Shown here: piece after piece, positions 60,812-64,000 of the stretch
Position numbering within the stretch: the stretch's first letter is position 1
Layout of the letters: each line of letters starts with the position of its first letter
Assembly (NCBI RefSeq): GCF_022344005.1
Contig: NZ_CP092196.1
Coordinates: 458,982-522,981, forward strand
DNA from: Deinococcus sp. KNUC1210
GTDB taxonomy: Bacteria; Deinococcota; Deinococci; Deinococcales; Deinococcaceae
Reading direction: 5' to 3'
DNA: 64,000 nt
Program-made: the position numbers and the translations under genes
The notes under the pieces: generated by a model
The model's input: only the letters and a program-made list of their open reading frames with translations
Databases searched by the model: none
What the model was told of the DNA's origin: nothing

Positions 60812-62614
60812 ATGGCTGAATTCATTCATCCGGCCTTGGAGACCCGCGACTTGAGTCGTGAAGGGCTCCCACCCGTGAGGGAAGGGAGGAAAAGGCCGCG
60901 CCCCGCAGGGGCGGTCAAAGCAGAAGCTCTCTGGGCTTTTACGCTCATATACGCTACGCTCTCGACTCTGAAGTTGACCATCAGCGCCAAGCTGAAGTTG
61001 AGGCACAACGCGGAACAAAAAGCCGCCTTGGATGCCGTGACCTTGGCTTACCGTGATGCGCTTAACTTCGCCTCCGAAAAGGCGTTTGAGATGGATAAAA
61101 CCAGTTCCCAACCCAAGTTGCACAAGGAAGCCTACTCGGTCATCCGTGAGCGATTCGGTCTGGGGTCTCAACTGGCCTGCACGGTGGAAAAACAAGTGGC
61201 GGCAACCTACAAAACCCAGTGGACGAAACTCAAGCAGAACCTCAAGGCTCGTGAGACGGGGCATACCAAGCGCCGCTACAAGGGCTTGGATGTTGCGCCG
61301 AAGTTCGTTTCCCGCACACTGGAGTACCAGTACGGGCGGGATTACTCGTGGAAAGAGGGTCAGAACGTCAGCGTTGGTACGCTGACTGGACGGCTCGTTC
61401 TTGAGTACGACGGGTATCAGAAACATCTTGACCTGATTGGTCAGGGTTGCAAGGTTGGAGCCTCAAAGCTGTCTTACCAGCGCAGCAAAAAGCAATACTT
61501 CCTGATTGTGGCGCTGAACATTGAGCTTCCAGACCCACAACCTGTTGACCACTCTACGGTCGTCGGCGTGGACGTGGGACAGCGGTATCACTTCGTTGCC
61601 CAGAGCACTCAGGGCGGCACCATGTTTCAGGCGGGGGGCCGCGCCCGCCAAGTGAAAGACCATTTTGCTCGTGCAAGACGTACCCTCCAGCGCAAAGGCA
61701 CCCGTTCCGCAACTCGTCGCCTGGTGAGCTTGTCGGGAAGGGAAAGACGGTTTATTGCGAATTGGAACCACTCGCTGTCTAAAGAACTGTTGACCCGTTT
61801 CCCCAAGTCTTTGATAGGGCTTGAGGATTTGACCAATATCAGAGATCGCACGGAAGGCCGCAGCAAGTCCAAAGCCAGCCGAAAAGCGAAGGCGTCCAAG
61901 CGTCGCCGGAGCCAATGGAGCTTTCAGGAGCTGCAAGCCTTCCTGAGCTACAAAGCGCCTCTGATGGGGTGCATGACTGCCAAAGTCCATGCCAATCACA
62001 CGTCTCAGTGTTGTCCGAAGTGCGGTCACTGCTCCAAAGGGAACAGGCCGAACGCGGGACTGATGATGGTTTGTGAGGTGTGTAGGCATCAGGTACATGC
62101 AGACCTTGCAGCAGCGAGAAATATCAGCTTGAGAACGCTACTTGTCCGGCAGGACTGGATGAGTACGGGTGCTTTGTCAATGCGCCCTGATGTGTCGTAC
62201 AACGAAGTCAAAGCCGTTTACTCGGAACTGAGCTGGAGTACAGACATAAGCCTGCGACTTGAGTCGCGGGTTATTGACCGTCTTCAGAAAGAGTCTGCAG
62301 AGCATCACATCCAGCAGTTACAATCCGATGCTCAGCGGGCTCAGTGGCACGTATTGGCGGCAGCTCAGGAAGCAGTAACAGTAACGATCGCAACGCAGAT
62401 GACTGGGCATGTGCCCAGTCATCTGCGTTCTTCTATCTGGAGGAAGGGTCGTCGTGATCCTGCAGGAGGGGGCGTCAGCTCATCCTCGATGGTTCCCTGC
62501 GACCGCTCCCCTCCCCTGCCTCTACTTGCGCTTGGCAGGGGTCTTCTTCGCAGCTGCCTTCGTCTTTTGCATGAGCGTGTTCGAGTGTTTATTTGTTGGT
62601 GTCGCTCACCTTGA
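60812..62614 (+). CDS. tnpB: TnpB RNA-guided nuclease, read in frame from an interrupted host gene
   Basis: The real TnpB begins at about 60968-60974 (LKLTISAKLKLRHNAEQKAA). RuvC-type residues are present: VVGVDVGQRYHFVA (Asp), LIGLEDLTNIRD (Glu) and HADLAAARNIS (Asp), with a four-cysteine ribbon CPKCGHC...CEVCRHQ. So it is probably active. The frame has no stop at either element end: 52 residues of host gene and left end precede it (MAEFIHPALE, with its own GGAGG site), and about 100 residues follow. The guide RNA would overlap the 3' end of the gene. Confidence 0.85.
   Translation: MAEFIHPALETRDLSREGLPPVREGRKRPRPAGAVKAEALWAFTLIYATLSTLKLTISAKLKLRHNAEQKAALDAVTLAYRDALNFASEKAFEMDKTSSQPKLHKEAYSVIRERFGLGSQLACTVEKQVAATYKTQWTKLKQNLKARETGHTKRRYKGLDVAPKFVSRTLEYQYGRDYSWKEGQNVSVGTLTGRLVLEYDGYQKHLDLIGQGCKVGASKLSYQRSKKQYFLIVALNIELPDPQPVDHSTVVGVDVGQRYHFVAQSTQGGTMFQAGGRARQVKDHFARARRTLQRKGTRSATRRLVSLSGRERRFIANWNHSLSKELLTRFPKSLIGLEDLTNIRDRTEGRSKSKASRKAKASKRRRSQWSFQELQAFLSYKAPLMGCMTAKVHANHTSQCCPKCGHCSKGNRPNAGLMMVCEVCRHQVHADLAAARNISLRTLLVRQDWMSTGALSMRPDVSYNEVKAVYSELSWSTDISLRLESRVIDRLQKESAEHHIQQLQSDAQRAQWHVLAAAQEAVTVTIATQMTGHVPSHLRSSIWRKGRRDPAGGGVSSSSMVPCDRSPPLPLLALGRGLLRSCLRLLHERVRVFICWCRSP
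60836..62290 (+). mobile_element. IS200/IS605-type element carrying only tnpB
   Basis: Left end near 60836 with CGACTTGAGTCG inside CCCGCGACTTGAGTCGTGAA. Right end near 62264-62290 with GCGACTTGAGTCGCGGGT. The subterminal hairpins are of the kind recognised by TnpA in trans; no tnpA is present. Exact ends are estimated. It interrupts a gene that starts at 60812. Confidence 0.7.
62392..62429 (+). terminator. Strong stem-loop downstream of the TnpB element
   Basis: AACGCAGATGACTGGGCA and its perfect complement with a 2-nt centre (18-bp stem). Followed by CTTCTATCT, it is probably the terminator of the interrupted gene or ThiF operon. Confidence 0.7.
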
Positions 62615-63191
62615 TCTTCGCCTCCCCTTCAACTTCAGTCGGCTTGATCCGAATTTGTCACAACTCTTACAGTTGAGAAGCTCGCATTTTAAGGAAAAGG
62701 CAGCGCCGCTCTGCGATGACAGAACGCTCCACTGACACTCGGCGTCAGCACTAAACGATAGGTCCTACATTACACTCTGCTCTGTGACACCTTTATTCTT
62801 CGGGGGTTAACGCTCAGATAACGCGCCCTGGATTATCCTTAACAACTGATGAAGTCACTCCAGCCAGTGGACGCACCCATGCCAAGCATCCTGCACCACC
62901 GCCTCTCAACATTCTTCTGGCATCGACTGGCGCAGCTCCTCACTCTTGATGATCACCACCTGCCGAACAAGGTCAGGGCCTCCGCTCACGAGTCGCTCAA
63001 ATAAATGAAGTTCCGTCTCAGCGCTGGCCTGGACCTGTCAGTCTTCCCAGGCAGCACCGACTCGTCCTCAGTATCGAAGACATGGAGTGCTGAACAACGT
63101 CGAACGCGCTGACGCGGTGTTCGCAGAGATGGCCTCCAGTCGTTCGTGTTCCGCCGCCTTTCTCGTTTCTGATCGACCCACAGGAGAACAG
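62615..63191. other. Mostly non-coding stretch before the peptide gene
   Basis: About 580 bp. A 41-codon frame at 62879-63004 (MPSILHHRLSTFFWHRLAQL) lacks a ribosome site and support. A short minus-strand frame ending KTKAAAKKTPAKRK near 62530 may be a broken gene tail. No repeats seen. Confidence 0.35.
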
Positions 63192-63368
63192 ATGACCCAA
63201 GTGCTCGAACCCACCCCCGCCACCGCTTCCACACCGCTCCCATACGTCGCTCCACGCTTGACACGCCAAGGGCAGTGGCAGAGCGTCACACTCCTGGTGT
63301 CCGTTCCCATGGGACCAGGAAACTTCAGCCTCCCTGGTATGAACGATGCCGACCAGGGTGGCCGCTGA
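63192..63368 (+). CDS. 58-aa peptide with RiPP-leader-like motif
   Basis: Starts after CAGGAGAACAG. Residues about 17-30 read LPYVAPRLTRQGQWQSVTLL, matching the YxxPxLxxxGxxxxxT pattern by which RiPP recognition elements bind leaders of lasso and related peptides. The remaining VSVPMGPGNFSLPGMNDADQ GGR could be the core. No modification enzymes lie within the 640 bp that remain. Its stop overlaps the ATG of the next lipoprotein gene (TGATG). Confidence 0.5.
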   Translation: MTQVLEPTPATASTPLPYVAPRLTRQGQWQSVTLLVSVPMGPGNFSLPGMNDADQGGR

Positions 63369-64000
63369 TGCGCCGCGCCCTGTTCGCCCTGCCCCTCACC
63401 GCACTGCTCGCTGCCTGTGGGAATACAACGACCTCTGTTACCAGTGATCCCACGCCCATTACCAGTCAACCCACACCAGCGCAAGCCACGACCGGCCAAC
63501 TGTACGAAGTCAAGTTCCAGAACATCGGCACCCCCACCCCCACGTCCAGCGTGTCCCCCGTCATCGCAGGGATCAAGCCCCAAGCGCTGCAGGATATCGA
63601 CGACAGCAACCTGGCCTTCACGCCCGTCACCGTCGATAGCTTCGTGCTGAATGGCAAGCGCTATATCCAAGCGATCTATCACGTCAAAAACAATACCGGC
63701 GCGCCGATTGAGCATCTGACCTTTGTGCCGATCGATACCGATCCAGATCCAGCCGCCACCACCCCCTCGACGACCGCCCCAACCGTGGGCAGTACGTACT
63801 TCAAGAGCCTGAAGCGCTTCGATGGCAGTGATACCGCCAGCCGAGCCACCGATCTGACGCCCATCACGGGCCGGATCTACAGCAAATCGGCCCAGCAGGA
63901 CATCACCGATCCAGAGGCCACGCCCTACACCGCCCTGGATACCAGCACCCTGCATCCCGTGGCCCCGACCGGGTTGATCGTGGCCGGCCGCGCGGACAGT
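63368..64000 (+). CDS. Lipoprotein, 3' end outside window
   Basis: Open from ATG 63368 to the edge (211 codons). MRRALFALPLTALLAACGN is a lipoprotein signal with lipobox LLAAC. A Thr/Pro linker follows, then a beta-rich domain (VTVDSFVLNGKRYIQAIYHV KNNTGAPIEHLTFVPI) resembling Deinococcus surface lipoproteins. Translationally coupled to the 58-aa peptide. Function unknown. Confidence 0.7.
   Translation, partial: MRRALFALPLTALLAACGNTTTSVTSDPTPITSQPTPAQATTGQLYEVKFQNIGTPTPTSSVSPVIAGIKPQALQDIDDSNLAFTPVTVDSFVLNGKRYIQAIYHVKNNTGAPIEHLTFVPIDTDPDPAATTPSTTAPTVGSTYFKSLKRFDGSDTASRATDLTPITGRIYSKSAQQDITDPEATPYTALDTSTLHPVAPTGLIVAGRADS

Overview
The window looks like part of a plasmid or megaplasmid from a Deinococcus-type bacterium. 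The support is high GC coding DNA, an iteron-controlled initiator, a PRTRC cassette (a gene set usually carried on plasmids), Deinococcus-like insertion sequences, and several start codons placed 6-7 nt after a TANNNT box, as in leaderless mRNAs. The genus is an inference; no rRNA or tRNA gene was seen. Layout: 0-10.8 kb is a mosaic of a TetR regulator (cut by the window edge), three short-chain or NAD(P)-binding oxidoreductases, an XRE/MmyB regulator, HD-GYP and HEAT-like proteins and decayed transposases. From 10.9 to 27.1 kb there is one large type IV pilus locus: pilB, pilT, a PilM-PilN fusion, pilO, a PilP/GspC-like protein, the secretin pilQ, an accessory exported protein, pilC, then four prepilin-like genes, the last an 849-residue protein with five repeats. 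From 27.2 to 33.5 kb lie a CAP-domain lipoprotein, the replication module (16 iterons, AT-rich origin, initiator) and a PilX-like gene. From 34 to 43.4 kb there is a cluster of four large TPR or winged-helix regulators with an HD-GYP protein and small peptides. From 45.4 to 60.8 kb there is a PRTRC cassette (proteins E, C, F, B, ThiF, plus a zinc-ribbon protein and a DnaQ-like pseudo-exonuclease) split by an alkanesulfonate operon (ssuDACB), an IS5 remnant and a DauR-like/dehydratase/ornithine-cyclodeaminase trio. The right end holds an IS200/IS605-type TnpB element, a RiPP-like 58-residue peptide and a lipoprotein cut by the window edge. Two recurrent cis-elements tie genes together. A motif CGTCACCTTGATTGCAG starts exactly 30 nt before the ATG of pilB, the major pilin, the pilX-like gene and the 8161 gene, which suggests a pilus regulon. 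A GC-rich palindrome (TGGCCCC, 3-4 nt, GGGGCCA) ends exactly 10 nt before the ATG of most PRTRC-cassette genes, usually with no Shine-Dalgarno, which suggests a dedicated control element. Twelve frame breaks occur in otherwise intact genes. Eleven are repaired by adding one base, mostly in a C or G run, so I treat them as probable sequencing errors and give full-length coordinates.
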